A DNA stretch of 64,000 nucleotides from Promerops cafer (GCA_013398275.1 VZSE01001754.1:1146640-1210639); one strand, 5' to 3'. Counted from the first letter of the stretch, positions 12,778 to 25,330 are shown. Numbers and translations are program-made. The notes: a model not told the origin generated them from the sequence alone.

Positions 12778-13045
12778 CACCCACTCCTGAGCATCTCTGG
12801 CCCCTCACTACAAGACACACATTCAGGTGCTGGAGTGTGTCCAGAGAAGGACAATGGGGCTGGGGAAGGGTCTGGAGCACAAGTCTGGTGAGGAGCAGCT
12901 GTGGGAGCTGGGGGCACTCAGCCTGGAGGAAAGGAGGCTCAGGAGAGACCTTAATGCTCTCTAAAATTTCCTGGCAGGATGGTGCAGCCAGGTGGGAGCT
13001 TGTCTCTTTCCCACGTAGCAAGGGACAGCACAAGGAGAGGCTGCC
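12778..13045 (+). mobile_element. CR1 LINE fragment
   Basis: The plus strand carries the CR1 block with 'gtgtccagagaaggacaatg', then 'cagcctggaggaaaggaggc', then the 'cagccaggtgggagcttgtc' segment, in the usual order. The terminal 3' portion is missing after about 13,045, where similarity fades. It is the same region of CR1 as the copy at 7051-7205, in the opposite orientation. Short open frames here are CR1 sequence rather than genes. Confidence 0.85.
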
Positions 13046-13595
13046 AGTGTGTCAGGCCAAAGCTCAGCTCACCTTGCTGTGTACCTGGACAAGAGATCCC
13101 TGAGCAGATCTGTCCCAAGGAGAGTGTTAAGCTATGTTCAGTGGCATTGTGTCTTCCAAGACAGCTCAGGATTCAAAAATCTTCCATGGTGGGGTGAAAA
13201 TCCTTTTATTCCTGACTGTTGCACATGTCTTGCTGGTCATCATCACCACAGCTCCCCGGGAGCTGTGTCAGTGATCTCTACCACGGGATTGGTGTGTACC
13301 CAGGGATCCCAGCCCCCGTAGCCTGCACTGTCCTTGTCCATAATTACATGCAGCTGCATGTACTAGCATCAGTGAAATCCTGGGGACCTTGACTTATTCC
13401 CCTCTTGAACCTTAAATGCACAGCACCTTGCGCAGAGAAGTTGAGTTGTCACAAGCCTCAAGTGGATAATGTTTATTTTCCCTCTGTTGCCTATTCCCCT
13501 TCTGGAAGAAGGAAGATCAATGGACTATTTTAGCTCACATGACCTCTGGGAATACAGGATGCTGCCAGAGTATTTTTTTTTTAAAGAAAGTGTCC

Positions 13596-13619
13596 GGGGG
13601 GGGAGGGGGTGGGAAGGGA
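13596..13619 (+). other. G-quadruplex-forming motif
   Basis: Four G-runs (8, 5, 3 and 3 bases) are separated by loops of one or two bases, so the plus strand fits the classic intramolecular quadruplex pattern. It follows a T run and lies at the left edge of the candidate element at 13,630-14,030. Confidence 0.6.
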
Positions 13620-13629
13620 GAAAGAAATA

Positions 13630-14030
13630 AAAAAATCTAAAGGTTTAAATACAGCCTCTTCCATGACCCTTCCCCAAAACCAATATTTTCCTAATAAAAT
13701 AACGTGTTGCTTGTATTTTATTTTCCCCATCAACAAGGACTGTGAGTTCATTTGTTTGTTTTACATTGGCTGCTCAGAACAGTGTAGCTCTATGAGGTTA
13801 AAGAGATCCTCCGAGAAAGATCCTATTGATTTTAATTACCGAGAAACAGCCCACAGGGACAAAAGGACTTTGGCTGTTTATTTAGCCATCGCTGTGCTGC
13901 AGTATTGTGTAAGGAGAGATCAAATCAGTTGCCCTCATTATTACAATAATAATAAGGCAGAAAAGGTGCCTCCGGGCCTCAGGATTTTTTCTTTTTTTTT
14001 GAGAGACAATAACCTCCACCACTCCTCCCA
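13630..14030. promoter_or_regulatory. Candidate conserved non-coding element
   Basis: This stretch reads like a vertebrate conserved non-coding element. It has TTTTAATTACC near 13,830, a forkhead-type TGTTTATTTA near 13,876 and many closely packed short motifs without repeat character. A 141-codon open frame runs across it (13609-14034), but its product is unfamiliar and it starts in the G-rich and A-rich tract, so I do not call it a gene. No alignment was available. Confidence 0.35.
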
Positions 14031-14261
14031 CTAATAAAATACAGACTTGAGGAACAAGGAGCAATTACTATTCGTCAATATTAATTCAATTATGCTCCTG
14101 TTATTTATATTACAGGAAGGATTGTTTAATATTTTAGAAATATCCCAACCAAACCAGGGGCCACATCTGTTCTTTTACAGATTGATTTTTATCACTGCTA
14201 AATGCATGTTGAATGGTTTTTACCTCCTTTGGGCTGAAGCTAAGGTTAATTACTTATTCAG

Positions 14262-14280
14262 CACAACCACAACCACAACC
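14262..14280. repeat. Short CACAAC hexamer repeat
   Basis: Three tandem copies of CACAAC are present. Two ACCACA words (14266-14271 and 14272-14277) match the RUNX core on the minus strand, which may be a by-product of the repeat. Confidence 0.6.
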
Positions 14281-15180
14281 AGTGGTACAATGATTGTTTC
14301 TAAGAGTATCTGGGTTGAGAATACACCTACTTGTGTACTAAACTGGAAAGCCTCCAGGGATCAGCAAGCATTATTTGCCTGGGATCTTTTCCCACCTGTT
14401 CTGGACTAATACCAAGCCAGGTTTATGGAGGTCTTGAGAGCACAGAAATCAGTTTGTTCTGCTTATGCTATTTGCTAATTTTATTTTCTCGGAGCCTGCA
14501 CCTCTGAGTTGGTCTCCGCTCTGTGACTTGGCCCATGTTCCCTCATGAGAATTTAGTATTTCCTCATAGGTATTCTCTTGCTTAATTACTTTTTAATGAA
14601 CTCTTGATACTTTTGACAATAAGTGCCCAAACAGTCATATTACTATGCCTTCTGTGAACAGTATCTCATGTCTCCCCTGTGTCGTAAAGAAATATTCTGG
14701 CCCATATTCTTGTTGATCCTGTAAAACTGTACTTGAGTGACCCATGAGTATCCATACAGGTGGTTTTATGCAGGGGCTGGTTGTATAAAAGCCAGTTTTA
14801 ACATGGACACAAGCAAAGATGGCAACAGCTGTTGAAGTCAGAACTGATCTTTCCAACACCGTGGCCTGGCAATGCGTACATGCACATTGTTATTGGTATG
14901 GGAAAAATAATGGAGCTGCAAGTCATTGAAATGCAGATGTAATTTAGCTGTGATCTGTGGGAGCCTCGTGCCTGTAGAGAATTCTGCAGATGGGCTTTAA
15001 AGAGAGCCCAAGGACAAGCCATATTGCACCATTTGCAGTCTTCTGTGGGAAAGACAAGGCAGAATTTGGCTCAATGTTTGTGCACCAGCTCAGCAACTGA
15101 GTTCACACTTAAGGGTTTTCTTTATTTTCCATTAAACCATGGCATTAGGAAAGGATTTCCCGGTTCTTGTTCTCCTTCAG

Positions 15181-15317
15181 CTGAAGCTTTTCTTAGCTTC
15201 AGAGAATGTCACATGTGGTTTTAGCTATTTGAGTCATCCTCTGGGCCACTGTGTTTCACTGACTACCCTTGTGACTAATAGAGTTCCTAAGTGTTTCAAG
15301 CAGAGAGGTTTCAGCTG
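15181..15317 (+). other. Splice-flanked open segment, possible exon
   Basis: A pyrimidine-rich tract ending in TTCAG at 15180 reads as a strong 3' splice site, and CTG followed by GTAAGG at 15318 as a good 5' splice site. One frame, starting at the first base, is open throughout and begins LKLFLASENVTCGF. The product is not recognised. Internal CAG and TAG words offer competing acceptors. A chance pairing remains likely. Confidence 0.15.
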
Positions 15318-15646
15318 GTAAGGTTAATGCAGCACAGCACTGGGCAGGTGTTTCAGGTCAATCCCTTGTTTAAATAATAGGTTGTTCTGCCGATGGTGCT
15401 TCCTTAAATATCCAAAGATGGTGTGGATTTGTCTGGAAGGTTGCAGAGGGCATGTTTCTGAGCTGAGAGCTGCAGCATTGCCCCAGGATGTGGGAAAACA
15501 CTGCAGGTACAGGACCTTTCCCAGTGGGCTGCTTTTACAAAACGGGTTAAAAGAGTTGACTCAAATATTTTATCTTCTTGTCAATGTATTAGGTTACTGT
15601 TTGAATAGTTCTCAAAAATGAAATACTTCAACTCAAGCAAGTCAGC

Positions 15647-15695
15647 TGAATTTAACTGTTTAGTCTGTTTAGTCTGAATTTAGCTGTTTAGACTG
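15647..15695. repeat. 21-base direct repeat, period 28
   Basis: The segments 15647-15667 and 15675-15695 match except at two positions, with a short partial copy of the same unit between them. It is a small local duplication. Confidence 0.6.
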
Positions 15696-17729
15696 TTAGG
15701 AGCCAATGTTGATCATGAGGGTGGGAAGTAGCACAGATGGATTTAGAAAGATGATGAGTGGCTAATAACAAAACACCTAAGATGGTTTTAAAGGTTGCAT
15801 TTTAGGTCTTCAGTTGCATCCCAGGCTTGAAGACTGCATATTTTGTACTTTCAGTTTTTCCAGCAAGAGAGTGGACTAGGAATATACTTCCTCAGATTTT
15901 CTGTGATCTGGCCATGGTTTATGCTATTTCTGTTCTATTTTGTGACATATTCTATTTCTCTGATAAAACCACACCTCAAATGATGTCAATATAGGAAGTC
16001 TGTGTCTAAGAAGAAAAGTAGAATAATTTTCAAGCTTATTTTCAATATGATAATATGAAGGAAGGAAGGATGGAGGATAACACTATTTTGGTCTGCAGAT
16101 ACTGTGAATAAGGCGTCCCCTAATGAGAAATCAGAATTAGCTGATGGAGAAGTACCTACAATTAGTGGTTTGGGAGAAATGGATTTTTAATGAAAGATTA
16201 AGTCTTAAATGTATGGAGTAGAGATAAGCAAGTACAAATTGCAGGGTGGGTTAACAGTCTGTAAAACTGTATGTAAATATCATGGGTTTATTCTGTGAAA
16301 ATTTGGAATGTGATCTGGGGTACCAGCTGTTTGTACAGGTATATCTGAGAGTGCTTTGCTAGACAAACCTTGTCAGGCAGCTGAGAAATGCTGAGTTGCT
16401 CTAGCAGCAAACAGCACACAACAAGCTGAAGGACCAGGTGTTTACTCATTTTTTTTATTATGAAATTTGCCCTGGGATCACATATGTCGTGAAGTTTCCA
16501 GGTATGGTCTCTCCTTCCAGAGCTAAGGTCTGTCTTCCAGACTACAATGAAATTAACAAGGAATTAACTGGAAATTGGACCATGGCTTCAGGAAAAGTTC
16601 TTCCTTTCAGCCGTGGCTTAGCTCCCCACAGTAAACTGTATTCCAGCACAAGACTAAGTTTTAAACCTATTTTAAGATCTTTCTTGGTAATAAACATTAA
16701 ATAATTTCTTTAGTGTCTCTAACTCGGCCTTCAATGTGGATGTCAGCCTTGGCAATGTTTCTCCAGTGTTGCCTCACCAGTCCCAAATACCTGTTTGCCT
16801 TTTGTCCTCTTCTCAGTCCTTCTCTTATCTCCTATTTTCCTATCTTGACATCTGTCTCTCTGTCTATTCCATCTGCATACAAAATGCCAGTCTCATTTCA
16901 TATATTCTGGATTTGCCCACCACTTCTTGTTTACCTCGGTTTTGTCCCCAGTTCCTGTGAAGGGGCACCTACAGCTGCTATTTCTTCATCTTCTGGTCTT
17001 CCAAAACCCTTGCCCTTGCTACAGGATTTATCTTTCCAAAGAGTATGAAAAGCCTGTGCAACTCATTGCTGCTTTGAGACAAAAGGGCTGTTGAAGGTCC
17101 AGAGATGTTGCTTCTATGCATGATCCCTGCCAGTGCTCCTTCATGTGTGAGCCAGCTTCTCTCTGCCTTCTGCGTGGAGCTCTGTACTAAAACCATACCC
17201 CAAGATCATAAGTTATTTTGGGAAAAGACTCTCTCGTGGTTGTGGGCGTGTCTGAGAAGTTTTTTGAGAAATTTCTGGGAAACTGAATGGAACTGTGTCT
17301 CAGATTTCTCCAATGTTTGCAACCCTCTTTTGCTGGCTAAGCCTTACCTGGGCATATGAATATTTATATATCTTAGTTAGACATAACGTGAATAGTATTG
17401 ATTCAGTCTTGCAAGGGAATTTGCTTGTTTCTCTGGGCCCAATCCCCAATGAATTTACAGTGATCAGGCCATTATGCTTGGGTGGCTGTATGACAGCAGT
17501 GCAGAATGGAAAATCTTGCTGTAAAAGCTATTGAATCAGGAGGGGACAATAAAAGGACTCTCTCGTTCACCCCCTTGGTCATGGCTTTTGGTTATGGTTA
17601 CAGCTTAACATAACTACCCATCAAACAACTGTGTATTTTTATGATCGTGTGTAGGGTGGTTGGTGGGTGCACAGGCACAAAAGATTTAAAGCTGGTCTCT
17701 TTTTGTTTTTTCTTTTAGAGGGCTACATT

Positions 17730-17945
17730 AATTGTTCTGATGCCTGAGCATCTGCCCGATACGCATTGTTTCCTCTGCAGACTGAGGAAGACAAAAGCTA
17801 AATACAAATTTATTGAACGGGCAAGCTATAAACCCTGGCGTTTGCACAATATTTTAATGGAAATCATACTTTGTCAAAAGCACATGTATCAAAATTTCTT
17901 TGTGGAGATTATGGTTCATCAGTACCAGAATTAATTAAAAATTTC
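17730..17945. promoter_or_regulatory. Candidate conserved non-coding element
   Basis: The block is non-repetitive and of mixed composition. It has TACATTAATTG near 17,725 and AGAATTAATTA near 17,930, with ATTTTAATGG between them. It has the dense short-motif character of conserved non-coding DNA. A 64-codon open frame crosses it with no recognised product. The call is inference only. Confidence 0.25.
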
Positions 17946-19802
17946 CTACCAAGCTTACTCACTACTCTTCTGTTTCTATATATAAATTTCTCCTTTATAA
18001 ACCAATGGCTCATTTCAGGGAGGAATGAGTCTTTTATTAATTCAAATGTATAATATGAAAATGTTGTATTTTGTAAAGGAATTCACTTTTCTGTTAAAAA
18101 AAAATTCAATTTTTGGTGGCAAAAGGGACTTTAAATAATTCTTCAGCTTTCATTTTATGTATTTTTACAGTGTTAACCAGCAGAAGCTGATTCATTATCT
18201 GCTGTCCTAACTTTACCTGCTCTCAATAACTCACAAGTTCAGGTCACCCTGCAGTGCCTCCTTTTGCCTTCGCTCAGATACCATGTCTAACTGAATGGAA
18301 TTGACCTGTTTAAGGCCTCTTCACTCCAACTGAATTATTTGATCATAGCCACAGACATCTGTTTGGGACAGTAATTGGTTGTTTATAAGAGCACAGGAGA
18401 GCCACCAGCAGCAACAGCAGTGGCAAGACAATAAAGGCAAGGGACAAGCATGGAGGGCATGTAGACAGGTCCTGACAGACCACTGTCTGCTTGAGATAAG
18501 CAATGCAGATTAGTTATATGCACTCTATCTCACCACTGGGGCCTAATAATCCCCTTTAGCACTCATTCACAGTTATGTAGCAGACAGAAAACTAATACAG
18601 GGGGGAATCTGGTCCCACTGCCTCGCCACAAATCTCAGACACAGCTTCTGGAATCCGCGGGGTTTTACCGTACAATTAGTTTTAAATGCCAATTTCATGG
18701 TGGCTCATGAGATGGAAAATAGAAGAATAGTAGGTAAAGATACCCATTGCGAACTAGATTATTTGAGAGGGAAAGATGGCTCTTCAAGATGTGGCTGTCA
18801 CTGCTGCTTCCTGGCTTGACAGCCACAATGTGGACATTGAGGTAAAAGGAGACAAAAATGTAACTTGAAGGGCTGAATTGCTGGGGAAAAAAATGACATG
18901 GCATTTCTGTGCTGTTTGTGTACAGAGAGGAGACAATGTGGGTTTTAATTGATTTGCAGAACCTTGTTGCAATTACTATGGAACACAGGATGGTTGCACT
19001 TGAGGGTGACTTGCAGTGGCAGCAGGCATGCAAAGCAGCGTGAGATGCACTGGGTTTATCCTGGTACAGCTGCACATGTGTTCCCCTCACTGTCAAACCC
19101 AAACACACAACACACCTCATGGGTGCTGCCCATGAGGGTTTAAAGGAGACTGCAGAGCCTGGGATTTGATTAAGAGAATTCGATGCTCACATTCAGACGT
19201 TGTATTAAGTAATTTTTAACTACATGCACAAACAAAAATGCATTTATGTTAATATTAAACATTAATTTTAATTTCAAATTAAAAGTCTGCATTTTGCAAG
19301 ATGTAGATACCTGTTACAGCTCTGAGCCAGTGCAGGGAAGGAGAGAGTGAAGAGATGGATATTAAGATTGACAGATCCTGGGATGTTTGCTTGAATTCCA
19401 GAAACACATATTAGTGGGACATGGTGCAGGTGATGGAACGAAAAGATTGTCATTATTGTGGTTGTTGTTATGCTGTGCCACTCATTTCATGGGTAGCAGT
19501 TGCTCTCAGCGTGATGTAAATATGTGCTTATATGCAAATGGTAAGAAATACTGTTCTCCAGAAGTGTCTTGGTTTTAGTGGTGCAAAGAAAGTGTCTCTG
19601 GCTCCTGAGCTTTTCAAGTCCTGCATCTTGAAATCTGGTAATTTTTCATGCAAATAATAATGAAAATTTATTGTAGGCACAGTGGGAAAGGTAATCTCAT
19701 CTGAAATTATTTTCTTAAAAAAATCCTACTACTCAAGGTGATACTTTAAAAACAGAAATTGACCTAAAAGCTTGGATCATTGCTCTGTACAAGTACCTAA
19801 AA

Positions 19803-20112
19803 GACTGTTGTAGCCAGGTGGGGGAAGGTCTCTTCTCTCAAAAATCAAGTGATAGAATGAGAGGAAATGGCCTCAAGATGTGCTATGGGAGTTTTACATT
19901 GGATATTAAGAAAAAATTTCTTCACCAAAAGGGTGATCAACCCCGGTAAAAGGCTGCTCAGAAAAGTGATGAAGTTACCATCCCTGGAGAGATTTGAGAG
20001 GTGTGGGTATGGTTCTTGGGGACAAGGTTTAGTGGTGGCCTTGGCAATATTGGGTTAATGGTTGGACTCAATGGTCCTAGAGGTGTTTTCCAGACGAAAT
20101 TATTATATGAGT
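19803..20112 (+). mobile_element. CR1 LINE, 5'-truncated, 3' end present
   Basis: The plus strand follows the CR1 3' region in order: 'tgtagccaggtgggggaagg', the 'gaggaaatggcctcaag' block, 'ttcttcaccaaaagggt', 'aagttaccatccctggagag', 'ggtttagtggtggccttggc' and the degraded terminal repeat near 20,100. This is the '...gtttagtggtgg...' 3'-end type. It is moderately diverged. Its open frame is non-functional element sequence. Confidence 0.92.
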
Positions 20113-20549
20113 CAATGACCTTCTCTGTTTAACAAATACCATATTTAATTTCTTTGTGTGTTTGATCAACCTACAATCACAAAAGAATTTTTGCAGACAT
20201 CTTTGTTTGGTATTTTCTGTTGGATATCCCAATATCCCATTTGTGTTCTGCACAGCTCCCTCTCTACATGCATCTCCAAAAAGTCTCATGTTTCTGGCAT
20301 GAATTTCACACTCACATGGAACCTGATTTGGAAGGGACATAAAATTCACGTGGGAAACAAACCTCGCATGCAGAAGGCACTTGTAATGAGTTTTGTTAGT
20401 TAATTATAGGAGCTTCAAAACTCACCACTAAGGGACAGAATCCTCAGTAAATTCACACAGCTCTGTTGAGATCAGCAGGGCTTTGCTACTTTACAGTTCT
20501 GCTCTGTGGTTTTTATCTGGGATTTTTTTTTTTCATTTTGCATTGCCAG

Positions 20550-20681
20550 CTAGCGAGTTATTGTACAAGCAGGCTATAAAGCACAGCAATGTTTTGGACT
20601 CCATCTACATGTCCTGTATTTGTTATCTAATTGCCAATAGACCAAACTGTGAAAGGACAATGTTTTTCAACCAAACGACCT
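20550..20681 (+). other. Splice-flanked open segment, possible exon
   Basis: A long T-rich tract and GCCAG ending at 20549 form a strong 3' splice site. ACCT followed by GTAAGTA at 20682 is a good 5' splice site. Of the three frames only one is open across the 132 bases; it starts with two carried-over bases and reads SELLYKQAIKHSNVLDS. No family is recognised. The length is a multiple of three. It could be a coding exon of a gene with long introns, an exon of a non-coding RNA, or chance. Confidence 0.2.
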
Positions 20682-21371
20682 GTAAGTAGCAGGAAATCTT
20701 ATGCTCTCACCTCTTTGGCCAAGACAACAGTATCCACATTTTACATAATGAGAGAAATCAACTGTTCTTTATCAGTGCTTTTGGTGCAATTGCAAATCTT
20801 TAAAGGCTAGCTGCTTCTTGGATTTAATAACTGCATCCCAACCCTCCATGCATCAGGAACATGCAGGTCACTTTTATACAACTGCAGTGAATACCATTAT
20901 TTGTAACCTGAATGAGCTTAAAATTCAGCCTCAGATGTTCATGCAGGATGCCTGGCTGCTCAAAGGGAGATGTGTGCTTCCATACAATGGGGGATTGTGA
21001 GTGTTTATTTGACTTTAATTTATGCATTTATATTTAGCGAGTTACAATTAAATAACATGAAGACAATTACCAGTATCTCTAGTCACTCCAGATTCCTGGC
21101 TGGTTGCAGCCTCTGCAGCTGTATAAGCAGCAGCACTCAAGTCCTTACTCATAAGCTTTGTTATGGGGTGCACGGAGGTACTGCTCAGGCTGCAGTCCCA
21201 GTTGCTTTTTCAGAACTGTAATTTCTTGTTTACAGTTACATATACACATGAGCAGTCCTGATTCTCTGTTATTCCAGTGTGTCTTCCCCAGTATGTTCCG
21301 TCCCACTCAGTTAAGGTGTTTCTGGAGTGACTGGCATGATGGGTATGGTTTCCCCTTGGGAATCCATCTGG

Positions 21372-21388
21372 AGATGCAAATTGCATCT
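21372..21388. promoter_or_regulatory. Palindromic octamer-type site
   Basis: Two 8-base arms, agatgcaa and ttgcatct, flank a single central A, giving an exact inverted repeat that contains ATGCAAAT (21374-21381). POU-family dimers bind symmetrical octamer sites, and ATF4/CEBP-type factors bind TGCAAT words. No occupancy can be claimed. Confidence 0.3.
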
Positions 21389-21689
21389 TCTGAGTCTCAC
21401 ACCCCATGTCAGACCCCAGCCAGAGCTCCCTTTGCTGATAACGAATCTCAGAAGCACAATATCTAATGTTCTGGGACTTCTAATGAAATAATAAATTACA
21501 ATTACAGCTGTTACCAGTTATTCTTATTACCACAGTCCATTCCAATGAATAGTTGTATCAGCCAGGTTTCCATTTCTGCAGGATTCTTGCCTATCTGATT
21601 TGGTGGATTGTCCTGCTGTCTCTCTGCATCTAAGGCAAAGATTGGAGTCCCCTGGCTTATCCTCCACTTCTTCAGAGGGACAGTTCAGC

Positions 21690-21850
21690 TTAATGTTCAG
21701 TCTGGTTTGTCTAATTATTCAAGCCTCTAATAGCACAGATTAGTCAGATCAGCAGGAAAGTTTCAAATCAAAAATATAATAATTGATATCGCATTGGCCA
21801 GTCTAATCAGCACAGGCTGATAGCATCTGCTTTACTCTGTGCTTTCATAT
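21690..21850. promoter_or_regulatory. Candidate regulatory element rich in TAAT and GATA words
   Basis: TAATTA lies at 21713-21718, with TAATTGATAT just after 21,780 and several CTAATCAG/CTGATAG words between 21,800 and 21,825. It is non-repetitive. This is inferred from motif density only. Confidence 0.25.
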
Positions 21851-23061
21851 TGTGAATCAAGACTCCAAATTGAACCAAACTATTTCTAGGAGTTGTATTA
21901 TCACCACTTGGCCCTAGCAGCCCTTGTGAGCTCTCACAAGATCCCTGGAGATAGAAAGCAATATGCATTCCTTTCAGTTAAACTTAGTTTGATTTTCAAG
22001 TGAAAAAGAGTCCCAAGAAAAACAGAAGAGCCTAAGCTGTCCTTGGATGTAACATGTCTGGCTATGTTATAACTAAAAGATAAATAATATTTATTTTAAA
22101 AAAATTCCTCTGTTTTCCTTTATTTTAATATTTTTAATTTTTTTCTTTACTTTTTTTCCTTATCGCCACAGTAACATCTAGTAATGTCTTATATAACACG
22201 ACCAACTCTATCACCAAAGAGTTTATTTGTTCTCATATCCTTAACTAAGCTTGAAGTCATATCCAATGGAGCCTCCCATTTTGATTTCGCTTCCTAAAAA
22301 ATCAGGTAGTGTTTATTTTCAAGTAGGGCCATAGAAGGATTTTTGGCTTCTGGAGCAGGTGGTGGTGAATTTTGTACAAGTTTGTAGCTCCTGGACTTTG
22401 CTCCAGGATTTTGCTCTGCTGCCCTTCACTGGCTCTGGAGAGGGGTTTGTCTCCTGTGTTGCCTGCTTTGACAAAACGTTTCCATGACCCGGAAGAGAGG
22501 AGTTTCTAGCCATTGCTTTCATCCCAAAATTTTCGGTGTCTTTCTAGTAATCCAAGACTTAAATCTTGGGGCACTTAGAATATAAGGACTCACACTTTCA
22601 ATTCCACTTGTTTTTTTTTCCCACCTCTTTTTCTCTGATTACTTATGCCACTGTGAACCTTAGGGGCTGAGGCATATTTTAGAGCATTTTAGTTGTATCT
22701 ACCGCACTTGTTGTACTAGAGCCAATTGATGAACTCCATCACATCGTTCATGGCATGAATGTCTTATCTCAACTTGATTACTTGGCTTTTAAATGCTTTT
22801 ATACATAAGCTTACTCCCATTTGATTTTGTTTGCTTGCTATGCTTGAATAAAGTAAATAGCAAAGAATGGTAAAGAGAGCTTGAATCCAGAATTTGGAGG
22901 TTCAGAATGCAAATCAGCACAGGATGTCAGTTGAAAGCAAAAGATTTCCAAGGCAAAAGCTCTGGTGATGTGGTCTTTAACTCTTGGTGGTTCAATTGAT
23001 CTTTAGTTTCTCCTAGAAAAGCTTATTTCACACAGTTTATACTGTTAGGATTTCACAGTGG

Positions 23062-23198
23062 TTTTCCCTGGAAGTGTTCAAAAGGCATTTGGATGTGGCT
23101 CTTGGGGACGTGGTTTAGTGGTGAACACGGTGGTGCCAGGTGAGCAGTTGGACTCAGTGATCTTAGAGGTCTTTTCTAACCTTAAGGATTCTATTATC
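23062..23198 (+). mobile_element. CR1 LINE 3'-end fragment
   Basis: The plus strand has 'ccctggaagtgttcaaaagg', 'ggatgtggctcttggggacg', 'tggtttagtggtgaacacgg', 'gatcttagaggtcttttcta' and an end resembling the CR1 terminal repeat. It is the same 3'-end type as the copy at 19.8 kb. It is 5'-truncated and non-coding. Confidence 0.92.
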
Positions 23199-25330
23199 TC
23201 AAAACGCTTCCTAGATTTTTCCTTTTCATTGCCCTCATAGATCTGGCAAGTAGGGTTATGATTATATTGTCGTAGGTGGAAGGGCCTGATGCTGAGACAG
23301 TGAAATAATTTGGCTGAGGCAAGTCAGGAATGAGCTGGCATGAGGGACTCGGTCCCTGGTGTTTTGCTTCACAGCTCCTCCACCATGGACATCAGCTCCC
23401 AGCCCTCAGCAAAGACCAGCCGTGGAGTCTGGTTCCAATTTCTCTGGGATAACCTCTTGGCAGTGGTTGCTCTTTTGCATAAGCGATAATTATGGTACAA
23501 AAAAACTTAAATTCATTGCTTTAATTGCTTTCCAAATTTTGCAGAGAACTCAAGTAGCAGACTGATTGTATTTTATAGTGTATTTCATTGCTAGGTGAGT
23601 AACATGAATCAGTGTTTTATCTCCTTTTAATTTCTAATGCTCTTTCCTCACTGTACTGCATTAAAATAGACAAAAGAAAACAAGTAATCTAAGTGAAAAT
23701 CCTAGTTATTGAAGAACAAGAATCAAGTCTTAGGGTACAGTTTTTGCAGGTCAAGAAATAAAACGTGTTCTCAGTTCTGTTAATAATTCATATTGTTACA
23801 GAGATATTTGAGGTCTTGGGCTGAAAAAATTTGAGACTGAATACAAATTTGATGAAATCGTGGGACTTTGAGGTCACCTGAAAAATCCCAGGAACTCAAT
23901 GAATTTTGACTGAAAGTCCTGCACAGTTCCCACATTCTTCTGTCCAGCAGTGAAATAATAGTTTCAAAACACTGGGACGACAGTGGCTTTATTTCAGAGA
24001 TCTCTGAATATTTTACTAGGAGGAGGTTTTTCTGAAAACACAAGAATAGGAGTTTCAAAACCTTTGCAACAGAATAAGCAGAGAAGAGAATATAATATAA
24101 TTCTGTATATTAGCAGTGATTCAGCTGAGAGACTTGGGTTGAATTTTAGACCCAGGTCCATTTTGAGCACCACTCTTGAGGCCAGCAGGACTCAGGCCAG
24201 TGCAAACTGCACCACTGGTAAAAGATTTGCTCACTGTGTGTTGTTGACTGGAAAGCTCATTTCAGACAGACCTGGATTGAGAACTATATGTGGGTGTTAT
24301 CTCTGAAGATTAACTCACCCACTCAGCACAGGCAGATTGCATTTAAACTCAAGAGAAAGTGACTGGCTTGGGAACTGGGGAAAATATTCATTTGTTTTAC
24401 AACCAAAGGTGCCTTTATCTTCAGATACTCAAATGCTGAAAGTATATTTGTCTCCCACCAATAAAATATAATATTGATATCACCTCTAGGAAATATAGTG
24501 TAATGTATTGCTTTTCCTTCTGTTTTGTGCTTTATGTAAACACGTGAACACCCGTGACACCCCACCGTGATGGCAGCCAATAGACTGAGCACTTACCCTC
24601 GCTGCTGTTGTGTAACCATGGGCAATTTATCTAAGTCTCACCTCTCTTAAAACACTTTTATCAAAATTGGCGGTCAAACAGCACTGAACCATGGTGGCCT
24701 CAATCTTAAATGCTGTGGTGCAGATTTTAATTTGGGAAAGATTAATGCACTCTCAAGTGTTAATGCCACAGCTTTCTGTTATCTACATTGATGGGTGTCA
24801 GCTAATTTCTGCAGAAGGATTGTAAAGCAAACTGTGCATGTTGATGTTTCGGAAACCTAAGCTCCAGAATGGTGAGATAATAGAGAGGGGAATGGAACTA
24901 TTTTCTCAAATTTCTTTTAAATTAGAAAATGTTTCTCCTGTCTTTGTAAAGCTGAGCTACCGAGTCAATTCCACTCAAGCTGATTCTTGAAGATATAGGG
25001 AATATTTCATTTAAAGGAGCAGTAAAAGTGTCAAAAGATACTTTATCAAGGTCGCTTTTAGATTGAAGATAACAACACATCTTATAACAAATATAGGCCC
25101 CCACAGTAAGCTTTGTAATTTCCAGTGCTGTAGTAGCTCTTAGTCTCTGTCTCCATCATCTCTCATGATTTTTTTTCCTTGTTTGGTCACATATAATTGT
25201 AATCAAAAAAAGCCCTTTTGTTCATTTAATAAAATGACAATAGCTGGTACACTTTGACTGGTTTATTTTTCAGCTTCATACAGTTTAGCAAATACAACTG
25301 GAGTTTGTTCTGATTTTTAATAGACTTTCC

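Larger units (their letters stand above)
14300..17720. other. Unique non-coding sequence with few marks
   Basis: The stretch contains a splice-flanked open segment (15181-15317) and a 21-base direct repeat (15647-15695), both described separately. A pyrimidine-rich patch lies at about 16,700-17,040. Nothing else is recognised, and open frames are short. Confidence 0.45.
20113..23050. other. Unique non-coding sequence between two CR1 copies
   Basis: This holds a splice-flanked open segment (20550-20681), a palindromic octamer (21372-21388), a homeodomain-rich patch (about 21,690-21,850) and an AT-rich low-complexity patch (about 22,080-22,165). No gene is recognised. Confidence 0.45.

Noticed and set aside
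13609..14034. 141-codon plus-strand frame as a gene
   Set aside because: The start is in a purine-rich low-complexity tract, the product is unfamiliar, and the block looks like regulatory DNA.
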